A DNA stretch of 64,000 nt from Petaurus breviceps papuanus (lineage: Eukaryota > Chordata > Mammalia > Diprotodontia > Petauridae). This document shows, piece after piece, positions 32,891 through 44,330 of this stretch. The number at the start of each line of letters is the position of its first letter. Position 1 is the stretch's first letter. The notes under the pieces were generated by a model that was not told the origin of the DNA, ran no database searches, and was given only the letters and a program-made list of their open reading frames with translations. The DNA is taken from positions 12,125,363 through 12,189,362 of the forward strand of contig JAMXIF010000077.1 of NCBI GenBank assembly GCA_028583685.1. Reading direction: 5' to 3'. The translations under genes were made by a program, and so were the position numbers.

Positions 32891-34620
32891 ACTTCAATAC
32901 TTTGTCAGTCTGTCCATCTATCTATTTATCTATCTACCAAAGGCTTAGCTTCCAATATCTTCTAAAGTGATTTCTAACTATACTTAATTCAATACCACAT
33001 TTATAAATCATTTTAGTAGAAAATTGCTGGCAAGATCCATCCTGAAACAAGAGATAATCTTCAATTAATTAAGCATCAATTCCTCTTTCCCCATAAAACC
33101 TAATTTTTTTTTTGTAATTCAATGATATCAATGTCATGTTCTCTCTGAAAATTTTCTTAGATCAATTCTCCTAGTTTTTATCTCCTTTTCTCTCTCCAAG
33201 ACCTAAAAAAAGGTAAAAATAAATGAAATTGGCAAATGCAATGGAAATATTTCCAGACTAAATTTGTCTAATTGTAGTAGACAAGCTAGTAAGGTCAGAA
33301 TTACAATAACCTTGGGAGACAGTGAACCAAAGACATGTTCTAGATGATACCCAATACAAGGGAAAAAGGAAAATCTCTAGAAACTTAGCTCCTAAGATAC
33401 AAACAATAATTATTCAAGTGATAAAGAAAAAAAGGAATTACCTAAAGACACAAACAATAATTGACAGGGAACTCAAAAATAAATAAAAAATTAATATACA
33501 CACAAACACACACACACATATGAAGCAAGAGCACATAATTGACAATACAGCCAAAAGAATGGCAATATCCTAGAATTTTTTTTGTCAGAACCACTATTTC
33601 CCCAGAGAATAGATACTACAAATTCAATTTCTCTTGGTAGCTAGGTATTGTACTAGAGATTCACAATCTTAATTATGTTTCCAGACATATTTTTGTAAAT
33701 TGGTTAATGATTTTTGTAAAATTATAAAGGATTGTTAAAGTGGGACAATTTGATTTAAAAACAAGCAAAATAATTCAATAACAGTTTTATTTTAAGATAT
33801 GATCATGTCTAAACAGAAAATCTTAGCATGACCTGAAGATAGGGATGAATTTAATGAAAAAGGAATTTTAGTTACATTGAGGGAAGGAAAAAAACATGGA
33901 ATAAGAGATAAACTTTTGCTGGAAAAATTATAGATAGAAAAAAAATAACTATTTGACAACTATTTACTTTTTCCATTTAAACAGGATGATTATCAGACTG
34001 CGAATTGTAGGGGGGGGAGTGGTTATTTGAGACTTTAAACCCAAAGTAAGGAATAATTATGAGAATACTTAACCAAATACACTCAATGCACACAAATCAC
34101 CAGATCTAGATGAGTGGAATTCCAGGCTACAGTGTGAAAAGTTAGCTATAATTCCTAAGGTACTGTGCATGATAATATGTAAAAAAAATAGAAAAATAAA
34201 ACAGGAAAAAAATGTAAGAGGTGTTTTGTTACTAAACTGGAAATGGGTAAACCTACTGATTTTCACAAAAGGATGGACGTTGACTTTTTCAGACTATAGG
34301 CTAGAAATTTTGACATTGATTCTTAGAAAATATTCGAGAATTTATTATGAAAATATGAAAAAGGAAGGGCTGATCTTGGCTTCCTCAAGGACAGGTAATG
34401 ACCTCCTGAATAAAATTCCTTTTTTAATGAGGCTGCAAAACTGATATATCCAGGTAACACTGTAGACAGTATACTTGGATTTCAGCATTGCTTAACAAGT
34501 TCTCTCATGTTATCCTCAGGGACCAGAAAGACAGAAATGAGTTAGGGAATGAAATAGTTATATGGATTTTGTATTTTTGAATGACTAGAATTGTTGAAGG
34601 ACTTTCCTAATTTCACCTAT
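32891..34620. other. Unassigned AT-rich sequence
   Basis: 1.7 kb with a small CA repeat at 33498-33520 and a G run at 34010. No named element or gene. Confidence 0.45.
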
Positions 34621-34636
34621 TCTACACCCACCCAAT

Positions 34637-34643
34637 ACACACA

Positions 34644-34684
<41 letters not shown>
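34637..34684 (+). repeat. (CA)n microsatellite
   Basis: About 24 CA units with one interruption. Confidence 0.95.
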
Positions 34685-34686
<2 letters not shown>

Positions 34687-34729
34687 CTCTTTCAGTAAAT
34701 AAATGCCATGTTTCTTCTTCATTGTTTTG

Positions 34730-34967
34730 GACAGACAAATGATGTCTCCTTGTTTTCACCAAAGTTTTAATTCTTTCAAAGTTATTTGAAAGATGTTATC
34801 ATTTTCTCAATTATTCTCTTAGTTCTGCTCACAATTATGTGTATCAGTTTAAAAAATAGTTTCCTCTGAAATTGTCAATTCATTATATTTACATACCAAA
34901 ACTTATTTAGCTGTTTCTTAATAGGAGGACACTCCTTTAACATCAAAATTTTGGCTACCATAAAAAA
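34730..34967 (-). mobile_element. L1 3' region fragment
   Basis: Antisense L1 text: 'ttctgctcacaattatgtgt', 'cataccaaaacttatttagc' and 'ttggctaccataaaaaagc', the mirror of 23825-23900. Broken off at a SINE. Confidence 0.7.
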
Positions 34968-34968
34968 G

Positions 34969-35101
34969 CCTCCACAAGGAAGACCAGAGTACAAATCTGG
35001 TCTCAGTCACTTGACACTTAGTAGCTTTGTGACCTTGGTCAAGTCACTTAATCCCAATTGCCTTGCCTTCCCACCCCCCAGAAAAAAACAAAACAAAACA
35101 A
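34969..35101 (+). mobile_element. tRNA-SINE, 5' truncated
   Basis: Starts inside the body at 'ggaagaccagagtacaaatc', then 'ttgtgaccttggtcaagtca', and ends in an 'aacaaaacaaaacaaa' tail. It sits between two L1 pieces of opposite orientation. Confidence 0.85.
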
Positions 35102-36030
35102 ATAAATGGTCAAAGGATATTGACAGATAATTTTTAGAACACGATATCAAGCCCTTCTATATTCACAGAAACATACTCTAAATCACTACTGATTAGAGAA
35201 ATACCAATTAAAACAAGTCTGAGATACTACGTCATATCTATCACACTGACTAATATAACAGAACAAAATGATGAATGCTGGAGGGGATATGGAAAAACCA
35301 TTGTGGAGAACAATTTTGATCTATGCTCAATGACCTATAAAACTGTCATTACCCTTTGACCCATAAATACAAAACTAGTTTTGTATCCCAAAGAGATCAA
35401 ACAAAAAGAATCGTAACTATTCGTAGAGAAATATTTATACCATCTTGTGGCAAAGAATAGGAAATTGAGTCATGTCCCTCAAATGGGGGATGGCTAAACA
35501 AAATGTTGTCTATTATTGTGATTGAAAATTATTGTGCTATAAGAATTGGCAAGCTAGATGGATTCAGAAAAAATCTTGGGATGACTTATGTGAACTGATT
35601 CAGAGTGAAATGAGCTGAACCAGAAGAACATTGTACATAATAATTGCAATATTTTAAGGATGATCAACTGTGAAAGATTTAACTGCTCTAAATAATACAA
35701 TGATCAAAGACAATTCCAAAGGGCACACAATAAAAAATATTATCCTTCAGAGACAGAGAACTGATGAATTCTGAATGCAGATTGAAACATACATGTTGTA
35801 TTTTCTTTATTTTTCTTGGTTTGTTTTTGGTCTCTATTTTCATTTGCAACATGACTAATCCAGAAATGTGTTTTGCATAATTTCACATATATAATTAATA
35901 TCAAGTTGTTTGCCTTCTAAAGAAAAAAGGTAGGTTTTGGGAGGAGGAAAAGAATTAGGAACTTAATTTTAAAAATAAAATTAAAAATGGACATGCAATT
36001 CATCAAAATAAATAAAAACATATTTTAAAA
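35102..36030 (+). mobile_element. L1 3' end (ORF2 C-terminus and 3' UTR)
   Basis: The clearest L1 tail here: 'aatggtcaaaggatattgac', 'aaatcactactgattagaga', 'ggaggggatatggaaaaacc', 'ctttgacccataaatacaaa', 'gtgctataagaattggcaag', 'gtgttttgcataatttcaca' and the A-rich end. It begins within ORF2, so it is 5' truncated, immediately after the SINE tail. Confidence 0.92.
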
Positions 36031-36344
36031 CTCAGTTTGATTGACTTCTTTTTGTATTAGCTTTAAAAACTAGATTCTAAATGTATTTATTCAATTTTTT
36101 CTGATGTTAATTTCATTTAAACAATTTTATCTTTGTATTTTATTTTAGAATTGTGTTGTTCTAGATTTTTTGTTTGCCTTGTTCATTAAATTTCTTTTTA
36201 TTTTCTTGATGAGACATGTTCTTGTCAGAGCTGCATTTGTTGCATCTGATAAGTTTCCATTTCTTATTTCATTATTATCATTTTCTTTGACATAAGTTTA
36301 TTTTTTCTCATAATTTGTTTGACCAAACAGCTCTTTGTATGCCC
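36031..36344. other. Unassigned T-rich sequence
   Basis: T-rich and perhaps an old antisense LINE piece, but no diagnostic phrase found. Confidence 0.4.
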
Positions 36345-36960
36345 TTATTAACTCCTGCTTGTATTACTAAATGGCCTTCTGACTGATTTCCTTGAATCAA
36401 GTCTCTTCCTACCTCAAACTATATATTCAGTTTTCAAAATTATCTTCCTGAACTATAGGGCAGACCATATCATCCCCTATTCAATAAATTCAAATGACTC
36501 CCTATCAACTCCAGGATCAAATATAAAATGTCTTGGACTTTCAAAGCATTTTACAACACAACTACTTTCCCATCTTCTTTCACTTTATTCCCTTCCATGT
36601 TCTCTGCAAACCAGTGAATAGTCTCTCTGTTCTTCCTTATAGACAATGCTCCATCTCCCCACCTTGAATATTTTCACTAGGCTTTAATGTTGTCTCTCCT
36701 CATTTTTGTGCCATAACTTACCCAGTTTGTTTCAAGTTTCAGCTAAAATGCCATCTTCTATAAGAAATCTGTCTCACTAAGAATACCCCCAATATGTTCT
36801 TTATATAAATTGTTTGTACATGCTTGTTTGAATGTTGTCTTCTCTATTGACCATAAAGCTCCTTGATGATAAGGGTGCTTTTTTGTTTGTTTCCCCCAGG
36901 TGTTAAGCAGAGTGCTTAGCAAATAGTAGGTGCCTAATAAATTATAGTTGACTGACTAAA
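36345..36960 (+). mobile_element. LINE L2 3' end, longest copy
   Basis: About 600 bp of ordered L2 3' text: 'gaccatatcatcccctattc', 'actccctatcaactccagga', 'aaagcattttacaacacaac', 'tttcagctaaaatgccatct', 'gaccataaagctccttgatg' and the end 'aaatagtaggtgcctaataa'. Confidence 0.9.
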
Positions 36961-37042
36961 AATATATGATGCAGTCTCAAGTTAATTTTGAATTATATAT
37001 TTAAAGAATTTTGTAGTGAAAATTATCTTTATTATAACCAAT

Positions 37043-37055
37043 AAAAGATATTTTA
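37043..37055 (+). repeat. Target-site duplication of HAL1 copy, 5' side
   Basis: 'aaaagatatttta', identical to 39840-39852. Confidence 0.9.
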
Positions 37056-37779
37056 GGGGCAGATGGTGGAGTAGAAACAGCCCTTTCTCATGGCTCCCCC
37101 TCCCACCTCCTCCAATGCATGTAAAAAATGGCTTTAAACAAACTTTGGAGCTACAGAAACCACAAAATGACAGAGAGAAGCTAACTTCCCACTGAAGAGA
37201 GTCTGGCACGCAGGCAGGAAGGGGCCACCACAGCTCTCTGGGAGCCAAGCACCAGCCCTATGTGAGCCAGAGGTTTTAGCCTCAGGGTGGCCACAGCCAT
37301 CCTCAGGCTGGAGGGACTTCAGATCACCAGCAGCTGTGGGAGTTCCCAGAATTATCAACCCATAGAGGCTAAGGACAAAGTGAGAGGTCAGTGCAGTGTG
37401 GACTTTGTGTACCAGTAATTTGGGAATGAGGCCTGGCCTTTACCCCCTGAAGGGAGAAGCCACTGAAGTGCTGTCGTCATGCAGAAGCTGCGATGTGGCT
37501 GCTTCGGAGCTCCTGGTCTGCAGATTGTAGGGGGACCAAGCAACCAATTTTAGGGGTAATTCCTCTTTCTTTAACCTGCTTGGATCTGGATTTCAGTCTA
37601 GGGTGGAGGTGTTGGAATGTGTGACCAACTTGCCAGAGCATGTGGAGGCTTCAGAAAGGGCACCCAACTAATAGCTCCAGCAGCTGGTAAAACCACAGTG
37701 ATTGGGACAAAGTTCCCCTTTCTGGTAGTAGAGTTCTACTTTGGCAAAAAACTCAAAAGTCAAGTAATTGCGTGGCAAC

Positions 37780-38828
37780 ATGAACAAGCAAAGGAAGCAA
37801 AGCAAGCACAGCAATCTGACATTAGACACCTATTTTGGGGACAAAAAGGATCACAGCATGGAACAGGAGGAAGACAAAGAAGCCAGAACACCTGCACCAA
37901 AAGCTTGTAAGAAAAATATGAATTGGTTACAGGCCATAGAGGAGCTTAAGAAGGATTTTGAAAACCAAATAAGAGAAGTGGAGGAAAAATTGAGAAGAGA
38001 AATGAGAATGAGGCAAGAAAATTATGAAATGAGAGTCAACAACCTAACTGAAGAAAATAACATGTTAAAAATACACCAACTGAAATGGCAAAAGAAGCTC
38101 AAAAAGGCAATGAGGAGAACAATGCATTAAAAAGCCAAATTTGCCAGATGGAAAAAAGAACCTCAAAAGCTCACTGAAGATAATCATTCCTTCAGAATTA
38201 GATTGGAGAAAATTGAAGCTAGTGACTTTATAAGAAATTAAGATATTGTTAAACAGATCCAAAGAAATAAAAATAATTTGAAGGCAATGTGAAATATCTC
38301 ATTGGAAAAACCACTGACCTGGAAAATAGATCCAGGAGAGATCATTTAAAAATTATTGGACTATCTGAAAGCCATGATCAAAAAAAGAATCTAGAAATCA
38401 ATCTTCAAGAAATTCTCAAGGAAAATTTCCCTGATGTTTTAGAACCAGAGAGCAAAGTAGAGGTTGAAAGAATCCACCAATCAACTCTTGAAAAAGATCC
38501 CAAAATGAAAACTCCAAGAATATTATAGCCAGTTTCCAGAGTCAAGGAGAAAATATTACAAGCAGCCAGGAAGAAATAATTTGAATATTGTGGAAACACA
38601 ATCAGGATAACCCAGGATCTGGAAGCTTCTACACTGAGTGATCAAAGAGCTTAGAATATGATATTCCAGAGGTCAAAGGAGCTGGGATTAGAACCAATAA
38701 TCACCTACCCAGCAAAACTGAGTATCATGTTTCAGGGGAAAATATGGTCATTCAAGGGAATAAAGGACTTTCAAGCATTTTTGATGAACAAACTAGGGTT
38801 GAATAGAAAATTTGACATTCAGATGTAA
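37780..38828 (+). pseudogene. HAL1 ORF1 (L1 ORF1p-like), decayed
   Basis: Starts at ATG 37780 with 'MNKQRKQSKHSNLTLDTYFG', an N-terminus shared with the copy at 16839. A coiled coil follows ('AIEELKKDFENQIREVEEKL', 'EMRMRQENYEMRVNNLTEEN'). The RRM-like part is open at 38289-38528: 'MKYLIGKTTDLENRSRRDHL', 'KIIGLSESHDQKKNL' and 'ESKVEVERIHQ'. The C-terminal domain ('IRITQDLEASTL'-like text, 'YPAKLSIMFQG' near 38706) ends at TAA 38826. About 349 codons. Frames change near 38080-38110, an in-frame stop occurs in the mid-region, and another shift precedes the C-terminal domain, so it is no longer coding. The normal role is trimeric RNA-binding chaperone of the element's RNA particle. Confidence 0.88.
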
Positions 38829-38934
38829 GAAGCATGAGAAGGTAAACAGGGAAAAGAAATCATAAGGAACTTATCAAAGTTGAACCATTTACATTCTTAC
38901 ATGGAAAAATGGTCATTGTAATTTATCAAACTTT

Positions 38935-39030
38935 TATAAATGTATATATATATGTGTGTGTGTATTTATATAGGCAGGCATATGGGAATATGAATACATA
39001 TGTGAGTGTGTGTATAAGTATGTACAGTTA
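38935..39030 (+). repeat. TA/TG alternating tract in HAL1 3' UTR
   Basis: 'tgtatatatatatgtgtgtg' and later 'tacatatgtgagtgtgtgta' occupy the same place as 18050-18185. Confidence 0.85.
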
Positions 39031-39839
39031 TACATAGACAGAAGGCAAGCACCAATTCAATAGGAAGGGATGATACTTAAAATATGAAATTAAGAGTTGA
39101 GAGAGGAACATAATGACAGGAGATGGGGAGAGACAGAATGGGGTAAACTATCTCATACAGAAGAGGCAAGGGAAAATGGTTACAATGGATGGGGAGAACA
39201 GGAAGGCAAAAGGGAATGGGTCACCCTCATTCTCATTTAATTTGGCTTAGGGAGGGAATGACATACACACTAAATAGGATATCTCACCCTACAGGAGAAT
39301 AGAGAGGAAAGGGATGAGAGGGGAGATGATGGAAGAGAAGGCAGGCTGGGGAGGAGGGAAGTTGGAGGCACCCACTTTTGAAAAGGGACAGGATCAAAGT
39401 AGAGAATAGAAGAAATTGGGGTTCAGGTAGGATGGGGGATAATATAGTTAATTGTTCACAATATATCCTCTCTGGAAATGTTTTGAATAGCTACACATGT
39501 ACAACCTATTTTGAATTGCTTATCTTCCCAGTAAGGGTGGGTGACAAGGGAGGAAGGGATAGAATCTGGAATTCAAAGTTTTAAAATCAAATGTTTAAAT
39601 ATATATATATAATTATTATTATTATTTTACATGTAACTGGAAAATAAAGTATACAGGAACTGGGCATAAAGATCCACCATGCCCTACCGGAATGTTAGAG
39701 AGAGAAGGGAGGAATATATATGAAAGAGCAGATTGGGGGAGGGGATAATGATAGGTAGGGAGAAAATGGGGAGAAAATTTGTAACTTAAAATCTTGTGGA
39801 AATGAAGATTTAAACTAAAAAATAGAAAAGAGAAAAAGG

Positions 39840-39852
39840 AAAAGATATTTTA
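39840..39852 (+). repeat. Target-site duplication of HAL1 copy, 3' side
   Basis: 'aaaagatatttta'; partner at 37043-37055. Confidence 0.9.
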
Positions 39853-39948
39853 ATCTTTATTCTTTTCTACAGTTTTTAAGTCTTTTTTGTCCAATAATAT
39901 TCAATATTTTTCTAAATGTGCCATATACTTTTAAGAGTATATACATTT

Positions 39949-40179
39949 CCAGATCTGACCTCAGACACTTAACACAAAAAATATTAGGCATGTAACCTTG
40001 GGCAAGTTACTTAACCCCAATTGCCCTCCAAAAAGGCAAATACATAAACAGACAGACAGACAGATAGATAGATAGGTGAATGAATGAATGAATGAATGAA
40101 TAAATAAGTAAATGAATGAATGAATGAGTGAATAAATAAAAAAGGAATTAATAAACAAATAAATAAATAGATTTTTTAA
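39949..40179 (+). mobile_element. 5'-truncated tRNA-SINE with microsatellite tail, TSD present
   Basis: Begins 'cagatctgacctcagacac', passes 'gtaaccttgggcaagttact', and its tail has turned into (GACA)n(GATA)n(GAAT)n(AAAT)n at 40040-40175. Flanks 'aagagtatatacattt' (39933-39948) and 'aagagtatataaattt' (40180-40195) match at 15 of 16 positions. Confidence 0.9.
40040..40175 (+). repeat. Compound tetranucleotide microsatellite (SINE tail)
   Basis: Blocks of GACA, GATA, GAAT and AAAT units. It lies inside the SINE's target-site duplication, so it grew from the poly-A tail. Confidence 0.95.
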
Positions 40180-40309
40180 AAGAGTATATAAATTTCTCTC
40201 TATTCCCTTTCAGCAATCATCAAAGATCTATCATTTCAATTTTCTTTTCAAAATTAAATTCAAGTACTTAACTACTTTTGTGTATATCCTATAGTTAGAT
40301 TTGTCTAGG

Positions 40310-40925
40310 TATAATTTATTTTTAAGTATGAAGAGCAGCATAATGTTCAGAATACAAGAAGTGATAATTTTCCTGCATTCTGTTCTAGTGAGATTATACA
40401 TGAAGTGCCATATAAAGTTATTGGTGTTACACTTTGGGGAGGATATGAACAAGCTGGGCAGTATTGAGAAGAAGTTGTTAAGGACTGTAAGTATCCTTAC
40501 GACTATGCCATATGATGATTACTTGAAGGAAAGTGATATTTGTGGGGGGAAAAGATAAATCTAAGGAGGAGCGTGGGATCTATATTCAAGAATTTAAAGA
40601 ATTCTCATGAAGAATAGAGTTTACGGTTCTTCTTCTTGTCCTCAAGAGACAAAACTTTAAGTTCAGTTTTAGGGAGATTAAAAACTGAATTATCTCTAAT
40701 AGTAAGGGCTATCAAAAAAATTGAATGGGCAGCTTCAGCAGGTCAGTCAGTCAATCTGTCAAATGCATCAATTAAGTACACAATACAGTAATCATAGTTA
40801 CCATAGCAGTGAGGATTCAAAGAAAGGCAAAAACATATCTGCACTTAAGGAGCTCATATTCTATTGGGTAGTCATTTTTCTTTCACTGTCTGTCTTCAAA
40901 AATAGGCTGAATGACCATTCACAAG
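40310..40925 (+). mobile_element. CR1/L3 LINE 3' region, interrupted
   Basis: Sense CR1/L3 blocks in order: 'tgttacactttggggaggat', 'gaacaagctgggcagtattg', 'attgaatgggcagcttcagc' and, after the insert at 40741-40895, 'gctgaatgaccattcaca'. One of the two longest CR1/L3 pieces in the window. Confidence 0.75.
40741..40895 (+). repeat. Unclassified repeat inserted in CR1
   Basis: 'gtcagtcagtcaatctgtca', 'gaaaggcaaaaacatatctg' and 'cttaaggagctcatattcta' follow the order of the family at 9136. Confidence 0.65.
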
Positions 40926-40967
40926 GTATTTAATTATTTTTAGAGGTAGAATTTTTTTTTAGCTAGA

Positions 40968-40971
<4 letters not shown>

Positions 40972-41056
<85 letters not shown>
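40972..41056 (+). repeat. (TA)n(CA)n(TA)n compound microsatellite
   Basis: Roughly 15 TA units, then about 18 CA units, then TA again. Alternating purine-pyrimidine throughout. Confidence 0.95.
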
Positions 41057-41124
41057 GGAAAATTTTTCCTAACAAATAGAGTTCTTTATGGTAGATTCTC
41101 TGTTCAGATATAGGTCAGACATGC

Positions 41125-41395
41125 TAACTGATTGTTGTTTTTCAGTCATTTTTCAACCGTGTTTGACCCTTTGTGATACAATTTGGCATTTTCTTGGGAA
41201 AGATATTGGAGTGGTTTTCAATTTCCTTGTCCAACCCATTTTACATATGAGGAAAATGAGGCAAAGAGGGTTAAGTGACTGGCCCAAAGTCACACAGCTA
41301 TTAAGTATCTGAGGCCAAATATGAACTCATGAAGATGTGTTTTCCTGATCCTAAGCCCAACAGTCTAGTCATTGTGCCACTAACTGATTAGTTAA
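41125..41395 (-). mobile_element. BovB-tailed tRNA-SINE (Mar1-like), near full length
   Basis: Antisense order: LINE-derived tail 'tttttcagtcatttttcaac' and 'ttcttgggaaagatattgga', core 'acatatgaggaaaatgaggc' and 'gactggcccaaagtcacaca', and tRNA head 'tcattgtgccacta'. The tail matches the BovB terminus at 54300-54350. Confidence 0.85.
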
Positions 41396-41574
41396 CATTC
41401 AACTCTGATACTTTTTGATTATGTGATAGAAATGAAATCAAAAAGAGTTCTGATGAAATTTATCAAACTGGTAAAAAACAGTCACAGTATGGTATCAAAG
41501 ATAATGAAGAGAATGAAAGGCCCAAATACTTCTTAATGTTTAAAAGGAGCTAAAGAGACCATCTCTGGCTTTCA

Positions 41575-41725
41575 TAATTATTCATATTTTAGATATGAAA
41601 CAATAGAAGGCTATATAGGTTAATTAATTACTCCAGGTCAGAGAGCTAAAAATGTAGTAGAAAAGGAAGTACAATTAAGTTTTCCTGAGTCCCAGAGCAA
41701 TATTATTTAATCACAAATATCCCTA
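41575..41725 (-). mobile_element. MIR SINE fragment
   Basis: 'agatatgaaacaatagaagg' and 'attactccaggtcagagagc' are in antisense MIR order. Confidence 0.65.
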
Positions 41726-42395
<670 letters not shown>

Positions 42396-42439
42396 TAAAT
42401 ATAAACTAGTATGGCATTGTTATTAAAGTTTTACTTTAT

Positions 42440-42660
42440 TCTGTATAAATAAGGAAGATTTTGGGTTTAAGTCTACATTCTGATACCTATTAGTTTTTTG
42501 TAACTTTGGGGAAAATGCAAAATCTCTAGGAAACTTTTTAGAACATATATACATTGAAGAGAAAGTGTCAACCTCTGTTGGTAAAGGGAGTTTCTCCCCC
42601 TAATATTTCTCTATACAAATGAAACCACAAATTCACTACTTATTCCTTTCTCTCTCCTTA
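42440..42660 (+). mobile_element. MIR-related SINE with long 3' tail
   Basis: 'gtaactttggggaaaatgca', 'gtgtcaacctctgttggtaa', 'gggagtttctccccctaata' and 'atacaaatgaaaccacaaat' match the tail family at 22785. Confidence 0.75.
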
Positions 42661-42764
42661 TCTGTCTCATTTTCTCTTCCCTTATGCCTATCTCTGCCTT
42701 TATGCTGATTGCAATCCATCTATTAATTTTTATCTAATTTAAAGGATTTGAAGAGGGCTAGAAT

Positions 42765-42965
42765 ATATGGGGCTCAAAAACTTTCCTCTTGCCAGTTAGG
42801 TAGCTTTGGACAATTTATCCTCCCTGAGTCTCCCTTAACTTTCCCCACCTATAGAAAAGGAATTTTAATACTTGAAATTAGTACATAAAAGTACTGTTGT
42901 ACAGATATTGGGGGAGGGGAAGAGAGACAAAACTTAAAGTATTATATACATAAGAATTATATTTT
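42765..42965 (+). mobile_element. MIR SINE
   Basis: 'gttaggtagctttggacaat', 'ccctgagtctcccttaactt' and 'cacctatagaaaaggaattt' follow sense MIR order. Confidence 0.7.
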
Positions 42966-43424
42966 TATTTATACATTTATTTGCTTAATTGTTGATTTAA
43001 TTTATCTATTAATTTGTTTATTTATTCATTGTTGAATTATTTGCTTAGGTCCAGACCGATAATTTAAAAGTTTAGAGGGTTTCCATAGTAGAAACTCCCT
43101 AAACTTATGTGGATAGACAATTCCATACTCTTATAGACTCATCTAGAGCAGTGGGAGGTCAAATATTTGCCCAGGGCCACACTGCCGGTATGTATCACAG
43201 AACATTCCTGGCATCTGATATCGTATCTGATATCTAGTATCTGGATATACCTGATATTGGTATCCCTAATTTCAAAGCCATCATTAAACTAAGGTGCCTT
43301 TCATATAACTTATTATATTCCTGGAATTTAAAATAACAGAGGGAGTGATTTTCTAATTACAAAAGCTATGACTGGAATCTAGTAGGCTTTGATTTCTAAA
43401 AAAAAAAATCAATAGGACTATCAA
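42966..43424. other. Unassigned AT-rich sequence
   Basis: Includes a local 'ctgatat' mini-repeat at 43205-43260 ('gatatcgtatctgatatcta'). Antisense MIR-like text may occur at 43140-43200. No gene. Confidence 0.45.
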
Positions 43425-43505
43425 AAATATATCAATCAACAGGCATGTATTAAATACTTATTATGTTCCAGGCACTGTATCTTAAATAAAAGTACAAGAT
43501 TGTTG
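43425..43505 (+). repeat. Unclassified 'catttatta' repeat, short
   Basis: 'tcaatcaacaggcatgtatt' then 'cttattatgttccaggcact'. Confidence 0.75.
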
Positions 43506-43689
43506 AGATGTCAGTAGACAGAATTTCATGTTAAAAAAATTACAAGTTTTAATTAGTTGCAAGGTAATTATGTCAGATATGACATGACTGCAAAAATCAA
43601 ATGTCACCTTACAGGCTTCACAAATGTGTCCTTTCATCCAAGTGTGTTGATGAACACAAATATGGAATGCAATAATCAGTGGTGGGCAA

Positions 43690-44085
43690 TAGACATTGAA
43701 CTTGAAACAATATCGTATGTGGATAAGCCAAAAGAATTGATGGTTTTATCCTGGAGAAGAGATGTCTAATGGGAGACAGGACGGTAGCTGTCTTTAGATA
43801 TTTGAAGGTGATATGGAGATAATATTAGCATTATTCTGCCTTTCCTCATGGGCAAGGGTGGATATAGATTTGACAGACAAGCTAAATATAGAGAAATCAT
43901 CCTATCTCCTAGACCTATGATATACAGTTCAAATACAGACCGTTTATGGTGGTGAATACCCTGTCATTCGAAGTGTACCAGAGAGATTACAAGACCAGTA
44001 CTCAAGGGTATATTGTAAAGAGGGTGTGTGTGTGTGTGTGTGTGTGATCTCAAAGGTCCTTTGCAATGCTAAGATTTTATGGCTA
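43690..44085 (+). mobile_element. CR1/L3 LINE 3' end with (GT)n
   Basis: 'gtagctgtctttagatattt', 'gaaggtgatatggagataat' and 'atctcaaaggtcctttgcaa' end at 'gctaagattttatggc'. A (GT)n run at 44024-44047 lies within. Confidence 0.75.
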
Positions 44086-44104
44086 AGTGAACTTTGAAAA
44101 AGTA

Positions 44105-44330
44105 CTGTAAGACAGCTAGGTAGCACAATGGATAGAGTTTTGGGGAGTGAGGAAAATCTTTAAGTTAGATCTTGCTTAGACATATCCTGTCATTTAACTT
44201 CTCCCTGCCTCAGTTTTCTCATATGGGAAATGGTAATAATAGTAGCACCTAGCATAGTTGTTATAATCATCATCCCCATCTGCTTGTTTTATATCTCCCT
44301 AAAAGGTTTAGAAAACACTACTTTTGTGCA
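44105..44330 (+). mobile_element. MIR/CORE-SINE
   Basis: Head 'gacagctaggtagcacaatg', middle 'ctgcctcagttttctcatat', then 'aatagtagcacctagcatag'. Nearly complete. Confidence 0.8.

Larger units (their letters stand above)
37056..39839 (+). mobile_element. HAL1 half-LINE, full length with perfect TSD
   Basis: 5' UTR (37056-37779) starts 'ggggcagatggtggagtaga'; ORF1 37780-38828; 3' UTR 38829-39839 includes the TA/TG tract, the purine-rich block, an internal A/T-rich segment near 39590-39630 and the terminal 'cttgtggaaatgaagattta'. There is no ORF2 or reverse-transcriptase text anywhere between the duplications, so the lack of ORF2 belongs to the element, not to truncation. At ~2.78 kb it is the reference copy for the others in this window. 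Insertion by L1-type target-primed reverse transcription is inferred from the A-rich duplication. Confidence 0.93.

Noticed and set aside
40040-40175. Possible CRISPR-like array of short repeats
   Set aside because: Units are 4 bp without spacers; it is the decayed tail of a SINE in a vertebrate genome.
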